Shown: positions 8,749 through 17,400 of the stretch, one piece after another
How positions within the stretch are numbered: the first letter of the stretch is position 1
Layout: each line of letters opens with the position of its first letter
Source of the DNA: Pseudomonas sivasensis
Lineage (GTDB): Bacteria; Pseudomonadota; Gammaproteobacteria; Pseudomonadales; Pseudomonadaceae
Direction of reading: 5' to 3'
Length of the DNA stretch: 64,000 nucleotides
NCBI RefSeq assembly: GCF_013778505.1
Contig: NZ_JAAOWU010000009.1
Location: forward strand, 1 to 64,000
Notes under the pieces: generated by a model
Told to the model about the DNA's origin: nothing
Database searches by the model: none
Seen by the model: the letters and a program-made list of their open reading frames with translations, nothing else
Translations under genes and position numbers: made by a program

Positions 8749-10070
8749 TCTTCCACCAAGGCCATATGGGTGCGGTCCAGCAAAGGTTTGAACAGGTAGT
8801 TGAGCATCGACCGCTCACCGGTCTTTATGAACGTTTCCACCGGCATGCCGGGGCGGATCTGTGCGCCGGCGAGTTGCTGCATACCCGCCGTGCTGACTTG
8901 GGCACGCAACGTGTAATAAGGCTCATCGGTGCGTTCATCGACCTGGCGGTCGGCGGATACCAATGTCACCTCACCCGCCACCCGCGGCGTGGTGGCCTGG
9001 TTGAAGGCCGAGAACAGCAGTTCCACCGATAAACCGGGGTGCACTTTGTCGACCATCTGCACCGGCACCCGCGCTTCCACCAACAGCGGCTCGCCCTGGG
9101 GCACGATGTCCATCAGCGCCTGACCGGGCTTGATCACGCCGCCTTCGGTGTACACGTCCAACCCCACCACCACGCCGGACGCCGGGGCGCGGACCAGGCT
9201 GTTGGCCAGTTCGAACTCGGCCGACGCCAGGCGATTACGCAGGTCGTCGCTGCGGGTGCGGGTTTCCGCCAACTGGCTGCGCAGGTCTTTCTGGAAGTCT
9301 TCGCCGAGCTGGCGGATACGCAGGCGCAGCTCCAAAACCTGACGCTGCAACTGGCCGATGCGGCCATAGTCCTCGGCGATGGTGCCGTCGATCTGCGAGT
9401 AAAGGCGCTCGCTGTCGAGCAGGCGATTGCGCGGGATATAACCGTCCCGCGCCAGTTCGCGCAGGCCTTGCAGTTGCTCATTGAGCGCCGCCCGTTGCTG
9501 CAGTTTGCTTGCTTGGGAATCCCGCGTGCCACGCAACTGCGCTTCGGCCCCGGCGATGGTTTCGCGCAGGCCTTGTTGCTCGGTGGCCAGCGACTGGGCG
9601 CGGCTGTTGAACAGTTGCCGTTGCAGATTCAGGGTGTTGGTCGCCTGCGGCTCATTCAGCAGTTCAGGGCCGAAGGTGATCGCAGGCAACCCTTCGCTTT
9701 CGGCATTCAACCGCGCCTCGGTGGCCAAGGACGCCAGGTACTGGCTGCGCAGCGACTGCATCTGCCCGCGCAACGGGGTTTCTTTCAAGCGCAGCAACAC
9801 TTGGCCGGCGTTGACCACCTCACCGTCGCGCACTTCGATACGCTCGACGATGCCGCCGGTAGGGTGCTGAACGGTTTTTCGATGGCCCGAAACCATCACC
9901 TTGCCCGACACCGCGACGCCCTTGTCCAGGGGGGCCAGCGCAGCCCAGCCGATAAACCCGACAAATCCGCTGAGCACCAGCAGCCAGCCCAGGCGTGAAT
10001 ATTTTTTGTCATCCAGCGCCAGCACGTTATGGGACGCGTCGCTGACCAGCATCGGTTTGCTCATGCTCAT
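8745..10070 (-). CDS. hasE: HlyD-family periplasmic adaptor of the Has type I secretion system
   Basis: This membrane-fusion protein links the inner-membrane ATPase HasD to the outer-membrane channel HasF. It has 441 residues. One N-terminal membrane segment (LGWLLVLSGFVGFIGWAALAPL) is followed by the GKVMVSGHRKTVQHPTGGIVERI biotinyl-lipoyl half-motif. A long coiled coil spans about residues 140-280, then comes the second lipoyl half (LVRAPASGVVVGL) and the C-terminal beta domain ending GERSMLNYLFKPLLDR, which is typical of AprE/HasE/PrtE. Coupled by 4-bp overlaps to hasD and hasF. Confidence 0.93.
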   Translation of the reverse strand: MSMSKPMLVSDASHNVLALDDKKYSRLGWLLVLSGFVGFIGWAALAPLDKGVAVSGKVMVSGHRKTVQHPTGGIVERIEVRDGEVVNAGQVLLRLKETPLRGQMQSLRSQYLASLATEARLNAESEGLPAITFGPELLNEPQATNTLNLQRQLFNSRAQSLATEQQGLRETIAGAEAQLRGTRDSQASKLQQRAALNEQLQGLRELARDGYIPRNRLLDSERLYSQIDGTIAEDYGRIGQLQRQVLELRLRIRQLGEDFQKDLRSQLAETRTRSDDLRNRLASAEFELANSLVRAPASGVVVGLDVYTEGGVIKPGQALMDIVPQGEPLLVEARVPVQMVDKVHPGLSVELLFSAFNQATTPRVAGEVTLVSADRQVDERTDEPYYTLRAQVSTAGMQQLAGAQIRPGMPVETFIKTGERSMLNYLFKPLLDRTHMALVEE

Positions 10071-11803
10071 GCCTGCTTTCCTTCGCCGAGGCGGTAACTC
10101 ATGCTCATGGTCGACACCGGTTTGCTGACTGCCGGTTTCTGCCGCGCCTCCAACACCCGCGCCGTTGGACCGAAGGCCTGCAACTGGCCGTCCTTGAGGA
10201 TCAGCAATTGGTCAGTGAGGCTCAGCACATTGGCTTTGTGGGTAATCAGGATCACGGTGCGACGCTGCTGCTTGAGCTGGGCGATGGCCTGGAGCAGGGC
10301 CTGCTCGCCCACTTCATCGAGGTTGGCGTTGGGTTCATCCAGCACGATCAGCACGGGCAAACCGTACAGCGCACGCGCCAGGGCCACCCGTTGTTTCTGG
10401 CCGCCGGACAGGCCTGCGCCGCCCTCCCCCAACTGCGTGTCATAGCCTTGGGGCAGTTGCAGGATCAGGTCGTGTACGCCGGCCATCTGCGCGGCGGCGA
10501 GGACCTTGTCTGCATCCAGCTCGGTAAACCTCGCGATGTTGTCGGCGATGCTGCCGGCAAACAGTTGGATGTCTTGGGGCAGATAGCCGATGTGCGGGCC
10601 GAGTTGCTGCTTGTCCCATTGGGTCAGATCAGCGCCGTCCAGGCGCACCTTGCCGGCCAGTGGAGCCCAGGCGCCCACCAGCACCCGCGCCAGGGTTGAC
10701 TTGCCGCAGCCTGACGGCCCGATCACCCCCAGCACGTCACCCGCAGGCAGGTTGAAGCCCAGATTAGCCAACGCCGGCCGACGGCTGCCGGGGGCGCAGG
10801 CGCTGAGTTGCTCGACGCTCAATTGCCCCTTGGGCGCCGGCAGGCTCATGCGCGCCGGGCGCGCGGGGTTGTCCGCCAACATCTTCGATAGCCGATCAAA
10901 GGCCAGGCGCGCCGAGCCCCATTGCTTCCACACGCCGATCAGTTGGTCGATGGGGGTGAGCACCCGGCCCATCAGAATGGAACCGGCAATCATCATCCCC
11001 GGCGTGATGTCGCCCTGCACCGCCAGCAACGCGCCCAGGCCCAGCACCAGCGACTGCAACGCCAGGCGCACGCCCTTGGACCAGGCACTGACAGCGGCGG
11101 TCTTTTCACTCGCTAGGTTCTGCTGCGCGAGAAATGCCTGGTGCTGGTTGAACCAACGCCCGCGCAACGTGGCAAGCATGCCCATGGCTTCGATGGTGTC
11201 GGCATTGCGCAGGTTGGCGGTGGCTTGCTGGCTCGCGCTGATAGACAGTTGGCTGGCCTGGGCCATCGGCGCCTGGCTCACATGATGGTTGATCCACGCC
11301 AGCGCGATCAAAATCACCGCGCCGCCCAACGCCAGGATTCCGAGCCAGGGATGGAAGAGGAAGATCACCAGTAGGTACACCGGAAACCACGGCGCATCAA
11401 AGAACGCGAACAACGCCTGTCCGGTAGCGAACTGGCGCAGCGTCGTCAGGTCATTCAGTGCCTGCCCCGCCGCCTGGGTGCCGCCCTTGAGTTGTGCCTC
11501 GAACGCGGCGTCGTACACCCGCTGGTTCAGGCGCATGTCCATCTGCGTGCCGAGGCGGATCACCACTTGGCTGCGCACCCACTCCAATGCGCCCATCAGG
11601 CCGAACAGGCCGAGGATCATCAGCGTCAGCATCAACAGGGTCATCTGATTGCCCGAAGCCAGCACTCGGTCGTACACCTGCAACATGTAAAGTGCCGGGG
11701 CCAGCATCAGCAGGTTGATCACCGCCGAGAACAGGCCGATGTTGAAGAAGCCACTTTTATAGGCCGTGAGGGCGGCCAGGGTTTCGTTGCCAGCGTGGCG
11801 CAT
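10067..11803 (-). CDS. hasD: Type I secretion permease/ATPase for the hemophore
   Basis: This ABC exporter recognises the uncleaved C-terminal signal of HasA. It has 578 residues. The N-terminal six-helix membrane domain starts AYKSGFFNIGLFSAVINLLMLAPALYMLQVYDRVL, the hallmark of PrtD/AprD/HasD. The nucleotide-binding domain has Walker A GPSGCGKSTL, signature LSGGQKQRVALARAL and Walker B LIVLDEPNANLD. It lacks a C39 peptidase domain, as expected for exporters of unprocessed substrates. The gene is 176 bp downstream of hasA, separated from it by strong hairpins. Confidence 0.94.
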   Translation of the reverse strand: MRHAGNETLAALTAYKSGFFNIGLFSAVINLLMLAPALYMLQVYDRVLASGNQMTLLMLTLMILGLFGLMGALEWVRSQVVIRLGTQMDMRLNQRVYDAAFEAQLKGGTQAAGQALNDLTTLRQFATGQALFAFFDAPWFPVYLLVIFLFHPWLGILALGGAVILIALAWINHHVSQAPMAQASQLSISASQQATANLRNADTIEAMGMLATLRGRWFNQHQAFLAQQNLASEKTAAVSAWSKGVRLALQSLVLGLGALLAVQGDITPGMMIAGSILMGRVLTPIDQLIGVWKQWGSARLAFDRLSKMLADNPARPARMSLPAPKGQLSVEQLSACAPGSRRPALANLGFNLPAGDVLGVIGPSGCGKSTLARVLVGAWAPLAGKVRLDGADLTQWDKQQLGPHIGYLPQDIQLFAGSIADNIARFTELDADKVLAAAQMAGVHDLILQLPQGYDTQLGEGGAGLSGGQKQRVALARALYGLPVLIVLDEPNANLDEVGEQALLQAIAQLKQQRRTVILITHKANVLSLTDQLLILKDGQLQAFGPTARVLEARQKPAVSKPVSTMSMSYRLGEGKQA

Positions 11804-11876
11804 CTGGAGGTTCTCGTGGGGTTAAGCGTGCAACGTCGCCGCGTTGACAGGCGATACGACGCTGCGCAGAATTTGG

Positions 11877-11964
11877 CACCGCCGTCGCCGGAAGAGTTAG
11901 AAGGCTTGGGCGACGGCGGTGTGTCATGCGGCGAATGGGAGAGCGATCTTCCATTCGCTTTTTT
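11877..11964 (-). promoter_or_regulatory. Tandem hairpins between hasA and hasD
   Basis: A 13-bp perfect stem (CACCGCCGTCGCC, 11877-11889, pairing with 11909-11921) and a second 8-bp stem (11931-11938 with 11951-11958) fill the hasA-hasD gap. The second has a T6 tract on the plus strand only, so it is a good terminator for plus-strand transcription. For the has mRNA, the first stem could stabilise the hasA 3' end and damp hasD expression. That role is inference. Confidence 0.6.
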
Positions 11965-11979
11965 CATGCAGCAAAGGCG

Positions 11980-12603
11980 TTAGGCGGCGAGTGCCCAGTC
12001 CTGTGCCACGTCTTGCACACCCACCAGCGCAACGTCGGTGGTGGCCGAGGATGCGGCATGGCTGGCGACAGCGGCGCTGATCTCGTCGAAGGTGCTGTTG
12101 AGGTCTTCGCCGATTGCGCCCAGCAGGTCAGCGAGAACGGTTTCCAACGCGGACGTGTTGCCCTGCATCAGGCCGTAGATCACGCTCTGGACCTCGTTAC
12201 CGACGCGACCGGCATCCGACGGTGCGCTCAGGTCGAGGCCGTTGAAGGCGACCTTGAAGTCGGTCAGGCTGAAGTCGCTGCCGCTGCCGCCGCCCAGGCC
12301 GGTGCCCAGTTGAACGTTATCCAGCTCACCCCACAGGAAGTGGTTTTGGTTGCTGCTCGCTGGCAGCAGTGGATTGAATACATAGTGCAGGCCATTGCTG
12401 GTGTCGCTGTCGGCAATGAAGGCGTAGTCGGAGCTGTTGGCGCCGTGGGTAGCGTACTGGTCACCGGCGAGTGAGCCGTTGCTGAAGCCACCGGTGTTGC
12501 TGTTGCCGTGACCGGCTGTGTTGAAGCCCAGGGCCCAAGCGCTCAGGTATTCCGAGACGGTTACATCACTCAGGATCGAATCGTAGCTAACAGAAATAGT
12601 CAT
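11980..12603 (-). CDS. hasA: HasA-type heme-binding hemophore
   Basis: This secreted protein captures heme outside the cell and hands it to HasR. It has 207 residues and no N-terminal signal. The C-terminus DVAQDWALAA is a typical HasA type I export signal. By alignment from memory with HasAp, His32 (TAGHGNSN) is the first axial heme ligand, Tyr74 (GLHYVF) the second and His88 (NHFLWG) its partner. The loop between Tyr and the partner His is about six residues longer than in HasAp. The start is ATG 12603, with GAGG seven bases upstream; a GTG one codon earlier is less likely. Confidence 0.95.
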   Translation of the reverse strand: MTISVSYDSILSDVTVSEYLSAWALGFNTAGHGNSNTGGFSNGSLAGDQYATHGANSSDYAFIADSDTSNGLHYVFNPLLPASSNQNHFLWGELDNVQLGTGLGGGSGSDFSLTDFKVAFNGLDLSAPSDAGRVGNEVQSVIYGLMQGNTSALETVLADLLGAIGEDLNSTFDEISAAVASHAASSATTDVALVGVQDVAQDWALAA

Positions 12604-12656
12604 CACTAAACCTCGTTAAACAACGCTATTGATGAGTACGCACAAGCGGCGCACTT

Positions 12657-12678
12657 TTTTACCCACTGTTGGGTAAAA
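12657..12678. promoter_or_regulatory. Hairpin between hasR and hasA
   Basis: Arms TTTTACCC and GGGTAAAA are separated by six bases in the 103-bp hasR-hasA gap. On the has mRNA it is followed by AAGTGCG rather than a U tract, so it is more likely a processing or attenuation hairpin than a full terminator. Confidence 0.5.
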
Positions 12679-12706
12679 CCATTGATCACGTGCCGCTGCA
12701 CGTAGA

Positions 12707-15457
12707 TCAGAACTTGTATTCCAACATCCCGCTCAACGTCCGGCCGCGCGCCAGGCTCAAGTTGTTGGCGTCGCCCATGGCGACGAAATAGGCTTCATTG
12801 GTGGCGTTTTCCAATGCCAGCGAAATGTTCAGGTGGTCAGTCATCCAGTAACTGCCGTACAGGTCATACAGGGTGTATTGAGGCCAGAGCGCCTGGTCGA
12901 TCAGGTCGTAACCCTGCTGATTGAGGTTTTCCCCATTGCCCGCGCTGTAGCGCACACGCACACCGGTATCCAGGCGCTTGTCCAGGAAGCGCGCACCCAG
13001 GGTCAAGGAGCCACGGTCGGCGGGCATGTAGGTGGCGTTGCCCATGATCCGGCCACAGCTTTCCCGATTGTTGGCGACGTCATCGTCGAGCACTTCATAG
13101 CGGGTCACGAGGCGGATTCGTGAAACGCCGTTTGCATCCACATAGCGCTCGATACGCGTTGTGCTTGGGCCGTTTTTCTTCGCGCCGCCCATGTAATAGT
13201 TCTTCGAACAGAACTCGTTACTGCCGATCATGTGGGTGAAGCTCAGGTTGGCGTAGACGCGGCCCATGTCGTAGTTGAGCTGGTACTCAAGCCCACGGAA
13301 ACGCGTGGGGTTGGTGTTGTTGACGTAGGCCATGGTCCCGAGAAAACCACCCGATGTGGTTTCCGGAAGGCTGACGCTGGTGTTGAGAAAGGAGAAGTTT
13401 TCGATCTTGGTATCAAAGTAGGCCACCTTGATGCCCAAGCGATCATCACCGAACAACAGCCCTTCCTTGAACACGTTCACGCCCACCTCCCAATCCTTCG
13501 ACTCCTCGGGCTTGAGATAGGGGTTGGGGAACACGCGCTCACCCGAGCCGCCGCCATGGGGGCGGCCGGTCATGAAGGTTTCGGTCACTGCCGGCGGGCG
13601 CCAGCCTTTGCCCCAGCGCGTATAAAGCTGCAGCCAGTCCAGGCCAGGTTTGACGGCGATGCCGAAGGTGGGGGAGAACTGCCCCTCCTCGCGATCGACA
13701 TCGTAGACTTCCACGACCCGCTTGGCCCCCACCAGGCTGCTGTAGAAGCGATCACGGCGGTACAGCGTCATGCCCGTTTCGCCTTCGAGCCGATAACGGT
13801 CGTAACGCAAACCGCCATCCAGAGTCAGCCAATCGCCATACTCGTATTGCAGGTTATTAAACAGGCTCGCGATGGTGCGTTTGCCGCCCGGCGTTCCACC
13901 CTCGGCGTAGGGCAGCAAAGCGAGGTCGTTGGTGGCTTCGACTTTGTTGGTGCGTGGTTTGAACTCGTCCTGGTACAGCTCCCCACCGTAGTTCCAGCTC
14001 ACATGGCCCAACTGACCGAAATCAAAGCGCGAGGTGTTGTCGCCTTGTAGTCCCCAGGTGTCCGTCTGGAAGTGGTCAGTGTAGGTCCCCACGTAGTTTC
14101 CGGTGCCTACCGTCGCGCCGTTCGGCGCATTGGTGCGATCAAGCTGGGTGGTGACGTAGTAAGCCTTGGCCTTCAGATCGATCAGTGGGTTGTCCGGGGT
14201 ATAGCTGTAGTCCAACGCAAAATTCTTGGCGTTGAGGTTGTTTTTGCTGACTCGTTGGTAAAACACACTCTGGTTATCGTCGCTGGTGTAAGCCCAGGCA
14301 TCGTTGCTGTCGCTGTCACTTTCCAGGTAGCTCAGTTGCACGCGCTGGTCATTGGGCAAGTTAAGGCCCAGCTTGACGATCTGTGATCGGGTCACGCTGC
14401 CCATGTCACCGACTTCGCTGTTCAACCAATCATCGAACGCACCCGGCATGGCCTTGCGGGCGCGCAGGTTGGTGCCCAATTTCTGGTCGTTGTGGTTACC
14501 CGAGCGGTAATCGCCGAAATGCCGTTCGCTGTACCCCACCAACACATCGCCGCGCTCATCACCAAAGGCAAACACACCGCTGCCATTAAAATTGGTGCCA
14601 TTACCCAGCTCACCAATGCCGTGGCCTGCGCGGATGCGTCCGCCGTATTCCTTGCCGTCTTTCAAGAACTCACTGGCATCCAACGTCTTGAACGAGGCAA
14701 TCCCGCCCAACACTGCTGCGCCGCCCTGCCCCGACTGACTGCCCTTGTCGATCTCGATACTGGAGATGAACTCCGGGTCGATCAGCAGGGTGCCGTTGCG
14801 TTGCTGGTGGCCGTTGACGTTGAAGTTCTGGCGCATGCCGTCGATGTTCATGTTCACGCGGCCGTAGTCTTGCACCCCGCGAATGTTCACCGACAAACCA
14901 GGATCGCGCTGGTTGACGGCGGTGTAGACGCCTGCGGTTTCTTCGAGCATGTCGGCGGCGTGACGGGGCGGGCGTTTATCGATCATGTCACGGCTGATCA
15001 CCGCCACGGACTTTGGGGTCTGGTACACCCAATCACTGGCCTGGCCATTGGTGTTGGCGGTGATGGTGGTGGTGCCTACGGTCATGGCGCCCGCGTGATC
15101 ATCGCTGACGCGGTTGAGGGTCACTTGGCGTTCACTGGTGAAGCGATACTCCACCGGCGCAGCGCCGAGCAAACGGCCCAGGCCTTCCTGCACGCTGAAG
15201 CTGCCTTTGAGCGCGGTGCTGTTCAAGCCTTGCAGGCGCTGGCTGTCAAACAACACTTGCAAACCGGCTTGGTCGGCGAACGCCAACACGGCACTGCCCA
15301 AGGATTGCGCAGGGATATCGAACGTCAGCACGACGGGCTGGGCCGTTCCCGCTTGAGGCTGCGCCGCGTACACGGGAGCCGCTGCGGCGAACAGGCCCAA
15401 GTGAATGGCCAAGGCTAACCGGCTACCGGTGATACGCCCCTTGGTGAGTGCTGACAT
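12707..15457 (-). CDS. hasR: HasR TonB-dependent hemophore/heme receptor with signalling domain
   Basis: This outer-membrane receptor accepts heme from HasA. It has 916 residues. A signal peptide ends near AAAPVYAAQ. A secretin/TonB N-terminal (STN) signalling domain follows at about residues 45-115 (FDIPAQSLGSAVLAFADQAGLQVLFD). Then come the plug domain (RPPRHAADMLEETAGVYTAV; NIRGVQDYGRVNMNIDGM) and a 22-strand barrel ending in aromatic SGMLEYKF. The STN domain implies cell-surface signalling through HasS to HasI. AGGG lies about 10 bases before the ATG. A Fur-box-like site lies 37 bp upstream. Confidence 0.94.
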   Translation of the reverse strand: MSALTKGRITGSRLALAIHLGLFAAAAPVYAAQPQAGTAQPVVLTFDIPAQSLGSAVLAFADQAGLQVLFDSQRLQGLNSTALKGSFSVQEGLGRLLGAAPVEYRFTSERQVTLNRVSDDHAGAMTVGTTTITANTNGQASDWVYQTPKSVAVISRDMIDKRPPRHAADMLEETAGVYTAVNQRDPGLSVNIRGVQDYGRVNMNIDGMRQNFNVNGHQQRNGTLLIDPEFISSIEIDKGSQSGQGGAAVLGGIASFKTLDASEFLKDGKEYGGRIRAGHGIGELGNGTNFNGSGVFAFGDERGDVLVGYSERHFGDYRSGNHNDQKLGTNLRARKAMPGAFDDWLNSEVGDMGSVTRSQIVKLGLNLPNDQRVQLSYLESDSDSNDAWAYTSDDNQSVFYQRVSKNNLNAKNFALDYSYTPDNPLIDLKAKAYYVTTQLDRTNAPNGATVGTGNYVGTYTDHFQTDTWGLQGDNTSRFDFGQLGHVSWNYGGELYQDEFKPRTNKVEATNDLALLPYAEGGTPGGKRTIASLFNNLQYEYGDWLTLDGGLRYDRYRLEGETGMTLYRRDRFYSSLVGAKRVVEVYDVDREEGQFSPTFGIAVKPGLDWLQLYTRWGKGWRPPAVTETFMTGRPHGGGSGERVFPNPYLKPEESKDWEVGVNVFKEGLLFGDDRLGIKVAYFDTKIENFSFLNTSVSLPETTSGGFLGTMAYVNNTNPTRFRGLEYQLNYDMGRVYANLSFTHMIGSNEFCSKNYYMGGAKKNGPSTTRIERYVDANGVSRIRLVTRYEVLDDDVANNRESCGRIMGNATYMPADRGSLTLGARFLDKRLDTGVRVRYSAGNGENLNQQGYDLIDQALWPQYTLYDLYGSYWMTDHLNISLALENATNEAYFVAMGDANNLSLARGRTLSGMLEYKF

Positions 15458-15493
15458 TTCTGGTTTTCCCTGCGCTGATCGTATTTTTGTTTA

Positions 15494-15508
15494 TGCGAAT
15501 GCTTCTCA
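15494..15508 (-). promoter_or_regulatory. Fur box-like site upstream of hasR
   Basis: On the minus strand it reads TGAGAAGCATTCGCA, close to the Pseudomonas Fur core (TGAGAATnATTCTCA-like inverted repeat), 37 bp before the hasR start. Iron-dependent repression of hasRADEF is expected. Confidence 0.65.
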
Positions 15509-15581
15509 CCTAGCAAGACGTACGAGGCGCAGGAAGTCAGTAAGACTTTTTAAAAGTTTTTCGTGCGGGGGGTTTTAAGCG

Positions 15582-15602
15582 GGCGGGAGCAGACCTCCCG
15601 CC
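15582..15602 (-). terminator. Hairpin after hasS
   Basis: Perfect 8-bp stem GGCGGGAG/CTCCCGCC with a 5-base loop, overlapping the region just past the hasS stop. It is followed on the minus strand by CGCTTAAAA rather than a long U tract. It separates hasIS from hasRADEF. Confidence 0.6.
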
Positions 15603-15608
15603 AGGTCA

Positions 15609-16607
15609 TTAATAGATCAGGCTGAGGCCTGCCAGGTCCAAGCGTTGCACCTGGAGTTCCTGAGTCAGGGTGCCGAGCGCCGTGTCGAGCATGTCTAGGC
15701 GGAACACGCCGCTGACTTCACGTTCACCCAGGTCGGAATGGGTCAACACCACCTGACCGGGACGATAGCGGTTGAGCTGCTCAATCACTTTGGCCAAGGG
15801 CTGACGATCAAAAATCAACACGCCACGCCGCCAACTGGTGGCACGCTCTACATCAAACTGATCCAAGGGCTCGATGCCCTGCGCGGGGCTGTAGCGGGCG
15901 GCCTGGCCTTCCTTGAGCACGTGGTCGCTCGGGCCTTTTTTCGGTGTAGCGTGCAGGGAGACTTCGACGCTGTGCTGCAACACGCCGACCCAGCCCTGGC
16001 GGTCGTCCTCACGCTGCACCACAAACCGCGTGCCCAGCGCCCGCGTCTGCCCGCCGGCGCTCTGCACCACGAATGGCCGGGTTTCCTTACCCACCATCGG
16101 CGCCACGTCAAAAATCGCCGAGCCCTGGATCAGGCTGATGCGCCGCTGCACGCCGTCGTAGTCCAGCCGGATGGCGCTGGCGGAATCCAGTTCTACCGTG
16201 CTGCCATCGGCCAAGTGCACGGTGCGCACTTCGCCCTTCTGGGTCACGTAATCGGCCTGCATGCGCAGCCAGGCCTCCGGCCCGCGCACCCACCCCACGC
16301 CAGCGACCACCACCACCAGCGCCACCGCCGCCGCACGTTGCCACGGCCTGCGTCGCGGGGTTCGGCGCAGCGGCAGCGTCGCCGCTGCCGTACGCTGACG
16401 GTGCACTGGCTCGTCCTTATGCACTTCGCCCAACGCTGCCCAGGTCTGCTCGGCAAAGCGCAGCGCCGCTTCATGGCGGCTGTCGCAGGCAATCCATTGG
16501 CGCAGCTCGGCCTGCTCCTGGTCGGTCAGGGCACCGGCGTGCAGGCGCACCGCCCAATCGGCGGCCGCCTCGGTAATGCTGTGCTGTTGTGGACCCTGGC
16601 TATTCAC
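15609..16607 (-). CDS. hasS: FecR-family anti-sigma/sigma regulator HasS
   Basis: This inner-membrane regulator transmits the HasR-heme signal to the sigma factor HasI. It has 332 residues. The N-terminal DUF4880-type cytoplasmic domain is AAADWAVRLHAGALTDQEQAELRQWI. One membrane segment (AAAVALVVVVAGVGWV) is at about residue 90. The FecR domain (VRTVHLADGSTVELDSASAIRLDY) follows, with a C-terminal domain resembling STN. I start it at GTG 16607. The longer frame upstream would run into hasI and has no family similarity. It is 64 bp downstream of hasI. Confidence 0.88.
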   Translation of the reverse strand: MNSQGPQQHSITEAAADWAVRLHAGALTDQEQAELRQWIACDSRHEAALRFAEQTWAALGEVHKDEPVHRQRTAAATLPLRRTPRRRPWQRAAAVALVVVVAGVGWVRGPEAWLRMQADYVTQKGEVRTVHLADGSTVELDSASAIRLDYDGVQRRISLIQGSAIFDVAPMVGKETRPFVVQSAGGQTRALGTRFVVQREDDRQGWVGVLQHSVEVSLHATPKKGPSDHVLKEGQAARYSPAQGIEPLDQFDVERATSWRRGVLIFDRQPLAKVIEQLNRYRPGQVVLTHSDLGEREVSGVFRLDMLDTALGTLTQELQVQRLDLAGLSLIY

Positions 16608-16671
16608 GTGTGAATCTCGAATTTTTTCGTTATGTAACGCTGTGACGTCTGAGCGGAGGTTTTTCCGTAAC

Positions 16672-17193
16672 TCATTCGTCGGATGGCGCCACCTGACCGT
16701 CCTGCAAGCGCTGCATGACATACGCCAACGCCTTGGCCAGGTGCTTTTGTACGGAGCTGTCTGATATATCCAAGTGCCGCGCAACCTGGGCATGAGTCAT
16801 GCCCTCTATCCGATTCAGACGGAAGATCTGCTGGGTTCGTTCCGGCAACTCCGCCAATGCCTGCTTCAATGCCTGCCGCTGTTGCTGCGCCATTGCCTGA
16901 GCCTCCAACCCGGCCACTTCATCTTCAATCTCGGCCAGCGCCTCATTAGGCACGGAATCGGTCTTGCGCCGTGCTTCCTGGCGGATATGGTCGATCAGCA
17001 GATTGCTCGCCGTTCGATAGAGATAGCCCTGGGAATTGTCGATGCGCTCGCCGGGTGGTTTTTCCGCCAGGCGCAGGAAGCTCTCCTGAACCAGGTCGGC
17101 CGCCAACTGCGGGTCCCGTACCTTGCGAGCCAGATACCCGCGCAGGGTATCGGCGTGCTTGAGAAACAGGCCCTTGAGATCCACGTCCGACAA
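16672..17193 (-). CDS. hasI: ECF sigma factor HasI
   Basis: This extracytoplasmic-function sigma-70 factor is expected to activate the has promoter when heme-loaded HasA binds HasR. It has 173 residues. Region 2 is RDPQLAADLVQESFLRL through GYLYRTASNLLIDHIRQEARRK. Region 4 is ALAELPERTQQIFRLNRIEGMTHAQVARHLDISDSSVQKHLAKAL. The start is a TTG at 17193 with a strong AGGGAG seven bases upstream. A Fur-like site lies about 50 bp upstream of the start. Confidence 0.9.
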   Translation of the reverse strand: MSDVDLKGLFLKHADTLRGYLARKVRDPQLAADLVQESFLRLAEKPPGERIDNSQGYLYRTASNLLIDHIRQEARRKTDSVPNEALAEIEDEVAGLEAQAMAQQQRQALKQALAELPERTQQIFRLNRIEGMTHAQVARHLDISDSSVQKHLAKALAYVMQRLQDGQVAPSDE

Positions 17194-17243
17194 ACCGACT
17201 CCCTGGAATGAAAAGGAAACAGGCGGGCATATTAAGCGTTGTC

Positions 17244-17260
17244 GAGAATTATTTTCAATT
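17244..17260. promoter_or_regulatory. Fur box-like site upstream of hasI
   Basis: GAGAATTATTTTCAATT in the divergent hasI-aroQ gap. It matches the AT-rich Fur inverted-repeat pattern less well than the hasR site. Iron control of the sigma factor gene would be normal for this system. Confidence 0.5.
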
Positions 17261-17301
17261 GATATCTAATCCGATTCAGATAGGGGCACACCTGATTAAA
17301 A

Positions 17302-17316
17302 GTTCGGTAATCGAAC
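17302..17316 (+). promoter_or_regulatory. PcaR-like box upstream of aroQ
   Basis: GTTCGGTAATCGAAC, a perfect 5-bp inverted repeat around GTAAT. It matches 13 of 15 bases of the P. putida PcaR (IclR-family) site GTTCGATAATCGCAC as I remember it. A better copy is at 21490-21504. Confidence 0.6.
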
Positions 17317-17345
17317 ACATCCGCCGCCATCAATTGACCAAATTA

Positions 17346-17357
17346 ACTAACCAGTAC
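17346..17357 (+). promoter_or_regulatory. Possible TetR half-operator upstream of aroQ
   Basis: ACTAACCAGTAC resembles one half of the palindrome at 21471-21484 (complement ACTAACCGGTTCGT). It lies on the same side of the PcaR-like box as there. It is a weak match on its own. Confidence 0.35.
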
Positions 17358-17400
17358 ATTTTATCTGCACAACGAACAAGAACTGTGGAGATACCCCCCA

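Noticed and set aside
17194..17400. Riboswitch or small RNA in the hasI-aroQ gap
   Set aside because: The sequence is explained by a Fur-like site, a PcaR-like box and promoters; no stable conserved fold was recognised.
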